The notes under the pieces: model-generated | Databases searched by the model: none | What the model saw: the letters and a program-made list of their open reading frames with translations, nothing else | What the model was told of the DNA's origin: nothing | Program-made: the position numbers and the translations under genes | Source: Methanosarcina sp. KYL-1 | GTDB lineage: Archaea > Halobacteriota > Methanosarcinia > Methanosarcinales > Methanosarcinaceae | Direction of reading: 5' to 3' | DNA: 64,000 nt | Assembly: GCF_024372725.1 (NCBI RefSeq) | Contig: NZ_VOUA01000009.1 | Coordinates: 39,289 to 103,288 of the forward strand | Part shown: positions 1-8,702 of the stretch, piece after piece | Numbering within the stretch: position 1 is the stretch's first letter | Layout: each line of letters starts with the position of its first letter

Positions 1-2
1 CA

Positions 3-554
3 AACACCCTTGCAGCCGCCGAAGCCGGGGCAAAGCAGCTCCATACCACCGTCAACGGGATCGGGGAAAGGGCCGGCAACGCCTCCTTAGAAGAAGTGCT
101 GGTTGCTCTCAGGGTGCAGTACGGGATCGACCGCTATGACACTACCAGACTGACGGAACTCTCACAGCTTGTCTCCAAATATTCGGGGATAACCCCTTCC
201 GTGAACAAGGCCGTGGTCGGGCAAAACGCCTTCACCCACGAGTCCGGGATCCACGTCGCCGCAATCCTGGAAGAGCCGCGGACTTACGAACTCTTCCTCC
301 CTGAAATGGTGGGCGGAAAGCGCAACCTGGTCGTAGGCAAGCACACCGGCACAAAAGCCCTAAAAGGCATCATTAACAGCATTGGCTTCTGCCTTGAGCG
401 GGATGAACTCTGTGCCCTGATCGATAAGGTAAAGGTCTGCACGGAAGAAAAACATAAGAGCATTTCCAGAGAACAGCTCGAAAAGCTGATCACTCAGGTC
501 AGGCAGGAAACTAAAACCGGTAAGCCTGAAGGGGAAGAGAAGGTTTCGATCTGA
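3..554 (+). CDS. aksA: (R)-homocitrate synthase AksA-type, C-terminal part (5' end outside window)
   Basis: The gene enters from the left edge, open in this frame from base 3. It belongs to the isopropylmalate/homocitrate synthase family, which condenses acetyl-CoA with a 2-oxoacid; AksA makes homocitrate for coenzyme B side-chain synthesis. Visible family signatures are GIGERAGNASLEE near the start, the metal-site stretch NAFTHESGIH, and the C-terminal VGKHTGTKAL. Only about 60 residues follow that last motif, so the regulatory domain of LeuA or CimA is absent, which favours AksA. The 2-isopropylmalate paralogue cannot be fully excluded without the N-terminal half. The gene ends at TGA 552-554, followed by a gene-free 0.5 kb gap carrying a repeat element. 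Confidence 0.75.
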   Translation, partial: NTLAAAEAGAKQLHTTVNGIGERAGNASLEEVLVALRVQYGIDRYDTTRLTELSQLVSKYSGITPSVNKAVVGQNAFTHESGIHVAAILEEPRTYELFLPEMVGGKRNLVVGKHTGTKALKGIINSIGFCLERDELCALIDKVKVCTEEKHKSISREQLEKLITQVRQETKTGKPEGEEKVSI

Positions 555-686
555 AACGTATAAGAAATGAGAATGTTTCTAACGATTCATTCTAACTTTT
601 TTCTAAATATTCTGCATAAGAAAAAAAGCATTATTAGACTTCTTTTTGATACATTGGAATTTTCCTGTCGTTTATTATTCTTATAA

Positions 687-997
687 GGGCTCTGTAGAAA
701 TCCTCAATCAATGTAAGTTATTTTGGAAATATAAAATTTAGATATAAGGTCTGAAATTTAGATATAAAGTCGGAATATTGACGAGAAGTGAGTCAAATAA
801 AAGTAAAAGTTAATAATGGCAGTTTATTTTCCAATCAATTTTTTTTCAGCAATTTCGGAAAGGCCGCTCGCTTACGCAAGCGGTGAGGCCCCTGGTTCTC
901 TATACTAACAGAGCAACAGCCAGGATTGAAATCAGTACTAAATCCAGCTACAAACCAGGGCCTTTCCATGTACTATGATTAGATTTCTACAGGGCCA
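687..997. mobile_element. MITE-like element with imperfect terminal inverted repeats
   Basis: GGGCTCTGTAGAAATC at 687-702 is matched in inverted orientation by GATTTCTACAGGGCCA at 982-997 (14 of 16 positions). No transposase fits in the 311 bp between them. The interior holds one copy of the dispersed CCGG hairpin repeat (854-900). I see no clear target-site duplication, so it may be an old insertion or a non-mobile repeat. It fills most of the gap between the convergent aksA and DUF3160 genes. Confidence 0.45.
854..900 (+). repeat. CCGG-hairpin repeat, copy 1 (possible structured RNA)
   Basis: A-rich GGAAAGGCC is followed by a hairpin (CGCTT/AAGCG), then GGTGAG and CCCTGGTTCT. This copy can fold further: 857-865 pairs with GGCCTTTCC at 959-967, 890-897 (CCCTGGTT) pairs with AACCAGGG at 953-960, and CTCT/AGAG closes an inner loop. 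That would give a junction of about 110 nt. Confidence 0.6.
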
Positions 998-1047
998 CCT
1001 ATGGGCCACCTATTCTTCTTCCTCTTCCTCTTCTTCCTTTTTTTAAT

Positions 1048-3477
1048 TTAAGAAACGTAAGTGGAGGTCCACTCCGGCCTTTCAGGCGGCTTTTCCTCCA
1101 GCATTTCTCTCCATTTTTCGTCGGTCAGGCGGTCGTCCATGGGCTGCTTGAACTCGTAGTGGCTGAAGACCGGGCCTGCCCCGATAAGGACCCTGCCGTC
1201 GGGGAGTTTGTAGGCAACCACTATCATGTCAACATACCCTACACCTTCTTCGAGTACAGCTTTCGTGTTGCTGTCCGTGTGGACGTCGGCTACGATCGTT
1301 GTTTTCTTAGCCCTGTCGTCGACGTCGGCTATGACACCCTCAAGCTGGTCCCCGAAATTCTTGATGGATTCGTAGTCTTCTTCTGTCAGCTCTTCGTTTT
1401 CAAGTTCCCTTTCCGAGATGTCCAGGAGCTTCTCCAGGGTGCCTTCAAGGCTCGTAAGCCTTGCTTTCGAAGAGGAGTCAAGCACATCCGTTTCTTCCAG
1501 GCCCTGGTTTGTCATCCTCGTCAGAGCCAGCAGCCGGGCGTAAAACTCAGGTACGGGTTCCACATAGCCTACAACAGGTCTTTCTTCCGGGGGCATGGGA
1601 GCTGCGGACTCGACCATTGTGTAACTCTGTTTGGCATAGAGGATCGTGTCGTGGCGGAGTTCGGTCCAGGAGGCAAGGGAGGTGCTCAGCTCCTTATCCT
1701 GCCAGGCTCCGGTCTGCATGAAGGTCGGATAGCCGTCGCCGTAGGTTTTCAGGAGGGGCTGAAGCGAGTAAAGCCAGGCCCAGTAAAGGTTCCGGTTCCA
1801 TTCGGCGGCGCTGAAATTCGAAAACTCCGATTCGAGCTTGCCGTACTGGCTGCTGTAGTTCCGGTACTCGGAATCGTCCAGTTCGTCAAGCCAGTACCCT
1901 GCCCGTTCCGAGCCCAGGAGGGCCATGGTGTCGAGACCGCGCGGAAAACCACGGATCGGCCTGCCTGCTCCTGAGATCACAAGCGTAAATGGAGTTTCCA
2001 GGTCTCCTCTGTATTCGCCTGTGTATGCTCCCACAAGGTTGGAAAACATGTAAGAGTCAGGGATGAAGCGCTGCCCCATGAAGCGGAATCCTCGGGTGTT
2101 TTCCAGGCATTCGTCGGCCTGTGCCGGGGTGAAGGGCGGCTCTATAATGCAGTTTCCTGTGCCTCCGTAGATCCGGGGCCCCTGGTATTCCGCAAGTCTG
2201 GCTTTCAGTTCTCCGACTGTTGTCTTGTTAAACTCCCTGTCCCCGCTTCCGAACACCGAATCCATAGCTTCCATATATTCGTAGGGCCCCAGGTCATCCG
2301 AAAAGCCCACATAAAACGCCGTAACCGAATAGATCCTGTCCCATTTTTCAAGGAGTTCCGGCTCATTTTCGAGCTCTGAGGCGATCAGGCTGGCCTGGAT
2401 GGTCTGGATGCGGGCTTCTTTTTCCGGGTCCCCGGCCTGGATCAGTTTGCCCTTGAGGAGCATGCTCACCCTGCCGTGCCACATGAAGGCCCTGAAATAA
2501 TTTTTCAGCATCTCCGAACGGGTATAATGGCCCCTGGGCACGTACTGGGAGTAATCTTCTTCGTACAGGAAAATCGGAGAAGGGGCAAAGCCTGCGTGCC
2601 CTTCGATGAGGGCCAGTTCGGAATCGACCTCTTCTTTCACAAACCCGGGGACCTCAAACTGATACTTTTCTTCTGCCCCGGCAGGAAAAAGGGACTCATC
2701 GTATTCGGAGGAGTAGGGTTCAGAGAAGGGCTCATCGGTCTTTTGGACCTGTTCCGGCTGCGGCTGGAGCAGGCTCAGGGCAACGGCAAAATAGGCAGCA
2801 TTTCTCCGGGCAGCTTCCTTTACTTCTGATGAGCTTGCGTCTGATGAGCTTGCGTCTGATGAGCTTGCGCTGTTGTACTCCTCCACGGATGCATTCAGCA
2901 GGGCCCTATTTATTTCCCAGAGCAGGTCGTAAAATTCCCGCTCCTCTACCTGCCGCAGGGTCTCATCAAACTGGATGTGGTAGAGGTGCAGCAGGGAATC
3001 GGATGTGATAAAAACCGGGACCTCCTCTTCTTTCAATGTTACGTACATGGAAGTTATGTCTTCTTCCCCGGGGTTGTAGGGGTTTTTGATTACCACAAAA
3101 CCGTTAGTTTTCAGCTTTTCAAGCGCCTGTGCGTCCAGCGGGATTTTTCCTGAAAAGCTTTCGTAGTTTGAGATTCCGGCTTCTTTCAGGGGCAGTTCAT
3201 AAGGAGGAACCTTTAATTCGATATCAAGGGCTTCTAAACTGTAGTTTACGGGAAAAAGGATATTTCGGTCCCCGGCCCCAGAAAAAGTTACAGCTTCGGT
3301 TTCCAGTTTGCCTGCGGCAGAACTGTCTGTTTCCTGCTCTTCCTGTCCTTCCTGTCCTTCCTGACCTTCCTTTTCTTCCTGCTCTTCTTGATCTGTTCCC
3401 CGGTCAATGCAGCCGCAAAGAAAGGTAAAAAGCAAAAGCATCAAGCAAACTGCAGTGATTCTGATTTTCCGATCCAT
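1048..3477 (-). CDS. DUF3160 family lipoprotein
   Basis: A 809-residue exported protein. The N-terminus has basic residues, a hydrophobic segment and a lipobox-like LCGC at about residues 20-24, so it is probably lipid-anchored outside the cell. A low-complexity Glu/Gln/Gly stretch follows (about 30-50), then the DUF3160 body with FVITSDSLLHLYH near residue 155; the function of this family is unknown. Residues about 205-220 contain a Ser/Asp repeat encoded by a 15-bp tandem repeat (2825-2870). The ATG at 3477 is preferred over the adjacent GTG at 3480 because GGGGTGA lies about 5 nt upstream of it. It stands alone, convergent with aksA. Confidence 0.85.
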   Translation of the reverse strand: MDRKIRITAVCLMLLLFTFLCGCIDRGTDQEEQEEKEGQEGQEGQEEQETDSSAAGKLETEAVTFSGAGDRNILFPVNYSLEALDIELKVPPYELPLKEAGISNYESFSGKIPLDAQALEKLKTNGFVVIKNPYNPGEEDITSMYVTLKEEEVPVFITSDSLLHLYHIQFDETLRQVEEREFYDLLWEINRALLNASVEEYNSASSSDASSSDASSSEVKEAARRNAAYFAVALSLLQPQPEQVQKTDEPFSEPYSSEYDESLFPAGAEEKYQFEVPGFVKEEVDSELALIEGHAGFAPSPIFLYEEDYSQYVPRGHYTRSEMLKNYFRAFMWHGRVSMLLKGKLIQAGDPEKEARIQTIQASLIASELENEPELLEKWDRIYSVTAFYVGFSDDLGPYEYMEAMDSVFGSGDREFNKTTVGELKARLAEYQGPRIYGGTGNCIIEPPFTPAQADECLENTRGFRFMGQRFIPDSYMFSNLVGAYTGEYRGDLETPFTLVISGAGRPIRGFPRGLDTMALLGSERAGYWLDELDDSEYRNYSSQYGKLESEFSNFSAAEWNRNLYWAWLYSLQPLLKTYGDGYPTFMQTGAWQDKELSTSLASWTELRHDTILYAKQSYTMVESAAPMPPEERPVVGYVEPVPEFYARLLALTRMTNQGLEETDVLDSSSKARLTSLEGTLEKLLDISERELENEELTEEDYESIKNFGDQLEGVIADVDDRAKKTTIVADVHTDSNTKAVLEEGVGYVDMIVVAYKLPDGRVLIGAGPVFSHYEFKQPMDDRLTDEKWREMLEEKPPERPEWTSTYVS

Positions 3478-3610
3478 CACCTGTCACCCCAACCTCTCGG
3501 AGTCTAATTAAAAAATCGTAAAAAATATTTAAAAACATTTAAATAATTTAAAAAGTTCCCCCTTAAATGTTTAATCCTTGAAAAAAAGAACCGGCTTTCC
3601 AGCATACCTT

Positions 3611-3910
3611 TTATTTTTCACCAGGATTCAGAGGGTCCATGGTGAAAAGCAGGACCATAAATAAAGCTGTCACAGTCCCCGTGCCCCATAGGAGCGGGTT
3701 GCTGGTTATGTTAAGGAGCGTACCAATAAAAAGCAACATAGCCATTGTTGCCAGTATAACCTGGAATTTTCTAGTCAACCGACTTTCTCCCCTTTCCCTT
3801 CCCCTTTTGACTTCGAACACTTTCTGTGGATCGGTCTCACGCACAAAACGAACCTTCTTTACCCTTGTTCTAAATTGTTTTCTTTGGTTATGTATTTTTT
3901 CACAAAACAT
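3611..3910 (-). CDS. Small two-helix membrane protein, function unknown
   Basis: A 99-residue protein with a strongly basic N-terminal half (residues 1-45) followed by two hydrophobic segments, about 48-68 and 72-92, and a short charged tail ending PLNPGEK. No family is recognised. It has no obvious ribosome site; the AT-rich sequence upstream would allow a leaderless transcript. The hydrophobic/charged pattern is more gene-like than the opposite-strand frame, so I keep it with moderate confidence. Confidence 0.5.
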   Translation of the reverse strand: MFCEKIHNQRKQFRTRVKKVRFVRETDPQKVFEVKRGRERGESRLTRKFQVILATMAMLLFIGTLLNITSNPLLWGTGTVTALFMVLLFTMDPLNPGEK

Positions 3911-4010
3911 TTATATTTTTATTAAGGTTCGAAATGATTCGAAGTTATGCTTTTGATAAAACAGGCCTACTAATTGCGATAAAAAATAATTCCCCAGTCT
4001 TTCCCTTTCT

Positions 4011-4190
4011 GGTTTCCTTTTTGATTTCCTTTTTGATTTCCTTTTTGATTTCCTTTTTGATTTCCTTTTTGATTTCCTTTTCTGGATTCTTTTTTGATTT
4101 CCTTTCTGCTTCCTTTCTGCTTCCTTTCTGCTTCCTTTCTGGCTTTTTTCTGGTTTCCTTTTTTCCTTTCTGGCTCCTTTTTTCCTGGTT
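4011..4190. repeat. Tandem repeat, 12-bp and 11-bp units
   Basis: About six perfect copies of CTTTTTGATTTC run to about 4080, followed by four copies of TTTCTGCTTCC (4103-4146) and degenerate pyrimidine-rich sequence. Open frames across it are low-complexity artefacts. Confidence 0.9.
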
Positions 4191-4227
4191 GTTTGTGTAA
4201 CCATGTAAAATCGAGCTCATCAGATAG

Positions 4228-4280
4228 AGTCCGGCGTACTCATCGGTTGCGCTTGTGCAACCGGCTTTTTCCCGAAAAAG
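4228..4280 (-). repeat. CCGG-hairpin repeat, copy 2
   Basis: On the minus strand: A-rich run, GCCGGTTGC, loop, GCAACCGATGAGT, then a tail resembling copies 5 and 7 (GAGCTCGATTTTACA). It pairs divergently with copy 3, about 300 bp away. Confidence 0.65.
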
Positions 4281-4519
4281 ACTAAAGTAAAAAAGTAGAA
4301 ATCGAACATTAAGGTGAACTTTCTTTTCACTTTCTGCCCAACTTAAACGTGTATCTAAAAAGTGATTCTTTAGTGGGGTTTTATCATGGTTTGGGTTTTT
4401 AGCATGGTTTTTTAGTGGGGTTTTTAGGTGTATTTTTTAACCCTTATTTCCAAGCTTTGTTTTTGAGTATTTTTGAGATTGTCTTTTAGTTTGATTTTCA
4501 AGTTAGTTTTTAATTGTGA
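4281..4519. other. Gap between divergent hairpin repeats
   Basis: No convincing gene. T-rich, with several GGGGTTTT and TTTTTAG runs around 4375-4440; nothing else recognisable. Confidence 0.5.
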
Positions 4520-4585
4520 TCTTCAGGTACTTCATGGAAATGCCGGTCGTGCGGGCAGACCGGTGAGAGTCCGGGGTTCTGCAAA
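4520..4585 (+). repeat. CCGG-hairpin repeat, copy 3
   Basis: CTTCAGGTACTTCATGGAAA leads into CCGGTC/GACCGG, GTGAGAGTCC and GGGGTTCTGCAAAG. It lies about 140 bp beyond the 3' end of the IorA-like gene. Confidence 0.7.
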
Positions 4586-4724
4586 GTGATGAAAAAAGAG
4601 AGTTGGGTGAAACCAGCTAAAACCATGAAAACAAAAGTTGAGCGAGAATTTGAATTGCAATTAAAATGTTTGCAATTGAGACGGTACTTCGGGTTTTGGA
4701 AAAAGTTTCTGCAACGTCCGGATC

Positions 4725-6410
4725 TCAATATCTTCTGCATTTCCCTTTTACAAAAATCACGGAAACTTCGGGACATGCAAGTTTTTGAGCAATCAGGTCC
4801 GATAGCCCTGAGGCAGGGATTTCATTTTCCTTTTCACTTACGGTTTTGCCTTCCCTTCTTCCGGCTTCCCTGTCAATGTCAAAAACAGAAACATCCGGAA
4901 CGATTGCTTGCACAACTTCCTTCAGGTCCGGGACTTCCTGTCCTCCGGTCATGGCTGCAACCTCGTTCTGGAGCACGAGCACGAGCACTTCGTACCCGGA
5001 GTGTACGGCAGTGAGGAGTCCGAGGATGCCGGAATGGGCCAGGGCAAAGTCTCCTATTACGGCTATTCCTTTTTTCTCAAAGCCGCAGGCAACCGAGATG
5101 GCCGATCCCAGGGCAAAGCTGACGTTCACGGCAGCAAGGGGTTCAGGTGCGCTCCGGATTGAGCAGCCCATGTCCCCTGCCACCCGCACGTCGAGTTCCC
5201 TGAGCAAACGGTAGAGGGGAAGGTAGGGGCAGTCGTCGCAGATGGAAGTCCTGCCCTTTTTAAGGGCTTCTGGGTGGACAGAGTCCGCAGGTTTTGCAGC
5301 CCGTTCTTCTCCTATATGTTCCAGGGCAAATTCGATGTCTTCAGGCCTGACCTGGCCGTATGGGATGTGCCCGGTCTTTTTTCCGCAGACGTTTCCTGCG
5401 ATGCGTACCTGCTCTTCGATGAAAGGTTCGGACTCTTCGACAACGAGTACCCTGTGGTGTCCTTTCAAAAAAGCCTCGATTTTCCGGAGGGGAAGAGGGT
5501 TTACAAGGTTGAGGGATAAGTGAGATACTGGATGGGATGTTGAGTTGGATGTTGAGTTGGATGTTGAGTGAGATACAGCCGGGTATTTTTCCCTATTACT
5601 TTCCAGCACTTCTTCAACAAGGGAAGAAGCAAAACCCGAGGAAATGACTCCGATTGCGCCTGGACTTTTTGGGTTTCTTATTTCTCCAGCCTTCAGCAGG
5701 TTCAGTTCCGTATTTTCGGCTTCCTCTTCGAGCAAGGGGTAAACTTCCTTATGGAAGCGCTGGTGTTTTTCAACCATCCTGATTTCCCAGATCGAGCGGT
5801 CGAATTCCGGGTGGCTCCCTGATGCAGGGGGAAAGCGCCTTATTTTCTCTCTGCTTTTTTCAAGGCCTGCAGTGACTCTCAGGATTACCGGGGTCTTTGT
5901 CTCTTCCGATAACTCGTAAGCCCGCCGGAGAGCCCCGTAGGCGGCATCGGGGCAAGTCGGGTCAAATACTGCAGTCTCTGCTATTCGGCCGTACCAGCGG
6001 GAGTCCTGCTCGTTCTGGGAGCCTTTTACGCCGGGGTCGTCCCCTGCAAGAACCACAAGCCCGGCTCCTATGGTGTGCGTGACCGATGTAATAAGAGGGT
6101 CGGAAAGCAGGTTCATCCCCACATGCTTTACAATCACCAGGGACCTTTTCCCCGATACCGAAGCACCCAGGGCGATTTCAAGGGCTACTTTTTCGTTCGT
6201 GAGCCACCTTGCGTTGTAAACTGCTTCATTGCGATCTGCTTCGCTGTGATCTGCTTTGGAAGCTGCACCGTGTTTCAAAAAAAGTTCCATCAAAGAGGTG
6301 ATCGGATACCCGGGGACGCCCGTTATTACATTTACGTCGCTGTCAAGGGCGGCAAGGTAAAGGGCCTCAAATCCGCTGCATTCTGTTGCTTCTTCGCTCA
6401 CGGGTCCCAT
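4725..6410 (-). CDS. Indolepyruvate ferredoxin oxidoreductase alpha (IorA)-like TPP enzyme
   Basis: A 561-residue protein resembling the alpha subunit of 2-oxoacid:ferredoxin oxidoreductases acting on aryl pyruvates. The N-terminal third is a pyrimidine-binding domain (GVPGYPITSLMELF near 34); the last third is a TPP domain with AGDMGCS, GDFALAHSGI and QNEVAAMTGGQ. True IorA carries a C-terminal domain with two 4Fe-4S clusters; this protein ends KGKCRRY and lacks it. No beta subunit lies nearby. It may therefore be a decarboxylase-like or divergent member. A Ser/Thr/Asn-rich linker near residue 285 is encoded by a 12-bp tandem repeat (about 5535-5575). A TATA-like AATTATAAAA at about 6421-6433 suggests a very short leader. 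Confidence 0.7.
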   Translation of the reverse strand: MGPVSEEATECSGFEALYLAALDSDVNVITGVPGYPITSLMELFLKHGAASKADHSEADRNEAVYNARWLTNEKVALEIALGASVSGKRSLVIVKHVGMNLLSDPLITSVTHTIGAGLVVLAGDDPGVKGSQNEQDSRWYGRIAETAVFDPTCPDAAYGALRRAYELSEETKTPVILRVTAGLEKSREKIRRFPPASGSHPEFDRSIWEIRMVEKHQRFHKEVYPLLEEEAENTELNLLKAGEIRNPKSPGAIGVISSGFASSLVEEVLESNREKYPAVSHSTSNSTSNSTSHPVSHLSLNLVNPLPLRKIEAFLKGHHRVLVVEESEPFIEEQVRIAGNVCGKKTGHIPYGQVRPEDIEFALEHIGEERAAKPADSVHPEALKKGRTSICDDCPYLPLYRLLRELDVRVAGDMGCSIRSAPEPLAAVNVSFALGSAISVACGFEKKGIAVIGDFALAHSGILGLLTAVHSGYEVLVLVLQNEVAAMTGGQEVPDLKEVVQAIVPDVSVFDIDREAGRREGKTVSEKENEIPASGLSDLIAQKLACPEVSVIFVKGKCRRY

Positions 6411-6581
6411 CTCGGTGCAGGAGTTTTTTATAATTGAGAATTAGGTTTAGAATCTGTCGCTTTTAGCCTTTTTCGGGCTTGCCTTTTTTGTACCTTTTCA
6501 GGCTTGCCTTTTTCAGTATATACCCGTTTTTTACTGGCTGAGGGCCGGGCTTAATCTATTAGATAATATTGGATAAAGGGT

Positions 6582-7571
6582 TTAGATGAAGGGTTTGATT
6601 TCGGTCCCGGGGACGATTGATTCTTCCGGCCTCCCGAACCAGGGCAGGGAAGCGAGGGCTCCGATCACGCCGTTGCCGTCCAGGATGACCTCAACACCGT
6701 TTTCTTCGGCACAGCGGAGGGTGTATTCTTTCGAGACCCTTTCGGTCCGGCAGCGGGTACTGTATTCGTATAACCCTTTTGCATAAAAGTCCTTAAGGAC
6801 GACCATCCCGGTTTCTTTTGAGGCGCTGTATTTCAGGAGGGCCTTTTTGAGGGTTTCTACAAGTTTTGTTTTTGCTTTTTCGTCCACGCACCCGAATTCA
6901 AGCACGGTGGACATGCAGTTCTGGGTCTTTTCGGGGACCGGAAAGAGCTGGACAAGGGCATGGGAGAGGTAGACGGCTTCGGGGCAGTCCAGTTCCTTTG
7001 CTATGTTGTGGGTCAGGGTCCAGGTGGCTCCCGTGTCCTTTGAGTCCGTATCATCGATCCCGATCAGGATGCGGTCCCTGCGCGGGATAACTACGGTCCC
7101 TTTGGCACAGCGTTCTCCGCCTGATTCGGAAATCCTGTAGCGTAAGACCCCGTCGGCAAACGCCCGGCAGCGGGTTGCGCCAACGCCTCCGCCTCCGAGC
7201 CCTGCGTATGTGATCTCCACTTCGTCTCCCTGCACGAGCACGGATTCGATGCCTGCGGCTGCAACCGAGGCTTTGAGTTCGAGCTTTGAAGTCCCGGTTT
7301 TCACCAGGTAGCGGATCATGTTCCCTGTCGGGCGGGCTTTGAGGATAAGGGGAGCTTTTGCGTAGTGGTAAAGGGACCAGGCCGCCCCGCTGTAGCAGTT
7401 GGAGTGTTCGATTATCTCCGCGTATTCATTCTTTGCGTCACAAACCGCGTAGATGCCCCGGTAAGGCACGGTGTACGGGTCGTCCAGGGTCAGTTCTTCG
7501 ATCTGTCTATTGTCCAGCGCACAGGCGTTTATGTGTTTTGTAATTACAAAGCCCTCCTTTTTTTGCTGCAA
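6582..7571 (-). CDS. Putative methanogenesis marker protein 11
   Basis: A 329-residue protein of the family restricted to methanogens (methanogenesis marker 11). It contains IDDTD at about residues 172-176, a motif shared with TiaS-type nucleotide-binding enzymes, and a Gly-rich GLGGGGVG at about 124-131. The biochemical role is unknown. The start is doubtful. The outermost start codon is TTG at 7571 with no ribosome site, but a strong AGGAGGG lies inside the frame at 7558-7552, seven bases before ATT 7544; translation from ATT would give a protein beginning TKHINACALDNR. No ATG, GTG or TTG lies in that position. Confidence 0.85.
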   Translation of the reverse strand: MQQKKEGFVITKHINACALDNRQIEELTLDDPYTVPYRGIYAVCDAKNEYAEIIEHSNCYSGAAWSLYHYAKAPLILKARPTGNMIRYLVKTGTSKLELKASVAAAGIESVLVQGDEVEITYAGLGGGGVGATRCRAFADGVLRYRISESGGERCAKGTVVIPRRDRILIGIDDTDSKDTGATWTLTHNIAKELDCPEAVYLSHALVQLFPVPEKTQNCMSTVLEFGCVDEKAKTKLVETLKKALLKYSASKETGMVVLKDFYAKGLYEYSTRCRTERVSKEYTLRCAEENGVEVILDGNGVIGALASLPWFGRPEESIVPGTEIKPFI

Positions 7572-7762
7572 GGAAAGAGAAGTGGGAGGATATGATCTTT
7601 ATTTGAATCCTTATTAAATCCGAAGTGCCCATTTCTTATAGCTATATAAAGTTATCGTATCTTTAGCAAGTTATATAAGGAAAGAACCTGCCCGGCTAAA
7701 CCGGGCTGAACATAAGGATGAACATAAACATTTAACAATACAAGTATCTAACTGTGCTATTT

Positions 7763-7966
7763 CAATTATTTCAATTATTTCGATTACTGTGAATATTATT
7801 TCGATTACTGTGAATATTATTTTGATTACGGTGAATATTATTTCGATTACTGTGAATATTATTTCATTCACTGTGTATATTTTATTTCAATCGCTATGAA
7901 TAATACTTCAATCACTGTGTATATTTTATTTCAATCGCTATGAATAATGCTTCAATCACTGTGGAT
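7763..7966. repeat. Tandem repeat, about 21-bp unit
   Basis: Four near-perfect copies of a 21-bp unit containing TTTCGATTACTGTGAATAT, followed by a longer degenerate unit (TTCAATCACTGTGTATATTT / CAATCGCTATGAATAAT) repeated twice. The array runs into the 3' end of the flavoprotein gene. Confidence 0.85.
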
Positions 7967-8530
7967 TTTTTTTAATATCCATGCCATATTTTGCCCGAGA
8001 TTTTCCATGTTTTCAATGCCTTCCCGGTCATTTTCGACTTCTCCTATAGCGTTTCCGTAAGCCATGTTCCAGTAACTTGAGCCTACCAGAAACATTTCTT
8101 TGCTGTGCAGAAAATGATTTAGGGTATCAAAGGCACTGATTGCACCACCGCGGCGGGCGGCCACAACGGATGCCCCTACTTTATGTTTTAAAAGCCCTTT
8201 GTTTCCTGCCAGCACCATACTGGCACGATCAAGCAATGCTTTCATTTGGGAGGTCACATTAGCGGAATATACCGGAGAACCAAGAATGATTCCATCCGAT
8301 GCCGCCATTTTTGCAAGGCACTCATTGAAAAAATCATCGGTAATGACACATTGTTTATTTTTGTTTTTATGGCATGCCCGGCAAGCTTTACAGCCTTCGA
8401 TGTTTTTCTCTGACAGTTGAATGAGTTCCGTTTCAATGCCCTGTTTCATCAGTTCATCAAACACAGTCCGGATCAGGATTGAAGTATTACCGTCTTTTCG
8501 TGGGCTTCCGTTAATGCCAATAACTTTCAT
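7952..8530 (-). CDS. Iron-sulfur flavoprotein (Isf) / NADPH-dependent FMN reductase family
   Basis: A flavodoxin-like fold opening with VIGINGSPRKDGNTS, the FMN phosphate-binding loop. Residues 47-61 carry the compact cysteine motif C-x2-C-x2-C-x7-C that binds a 4Fe-4S cluster in Isf proteins of methanogens, which pass electrons between ferredoxin and O2 or peroxide acceptors. GSPVYSANVTSQMK near residue 88 is the usual second flavin contact. I start at the ATG at 8530, 192 residues; the longer frame from 8554 begins inside a 20-bp tandem repeat and adds only MIKSKLKS. No clear ribosome site is seen for either. Upstream lies the tandem array and then radC in the same orientation. Confidence 0.85.
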   Translation of the reverse strand: MKVIGINGSPRKDGNTSILIRTVFDELMKQGIETELIQLSEKNIEGCKACRACHKNKNKQCVITDDFFNECLAKMAASDGIILGSPVYSANVTSQMKALLDRASMVLAGNKGLLKHKVGASVVAARRGGAISAFDTLNHFLHSKEMFLVGSSYWNMAYGNAIGEVENDREGIENMENLGQNMAWILKKIHSD

Positions 8531-8550
8531 ACTTTTCAACTTCGATTTTA

Positions 8551-8650
8551 TCATTTCAAGTTCTATTTTCTCTTTTTAAGTTCTATTTTCTCTTTTCAAG
8601 TTCTATTTTATTTTTTCAAGTTCTATTTTATTTTTTCAAGTTCTATTTTA
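8551..8650. repeat. Tandem repeat, five 20-bp units
   Basis: Five copies of a 20-bp unit, TTTTCAAGTTCTATTTTATT in the best copies, immediately upstream of the flavoprotein start. Confidence 0.9.
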
Positions 8651-8702
8651 TTTTTTACCGTTTTTTCCGCCCTTCATGTCAGGTACTTTAAGGGGTATAT
8701 TT

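Noticed and set aside
1159..1974. 271-codon plus-strand frame
   Set aside because: Antisense to the DUF3160 gene; no motifs.
3934..4285. Open frames over the TTTTTGATTTCC repeats
   Set aside because: They exist only because the repeat unit lacks stops; product is a Phe/Leu/Ser polymer or a Lys/Arg polymer.
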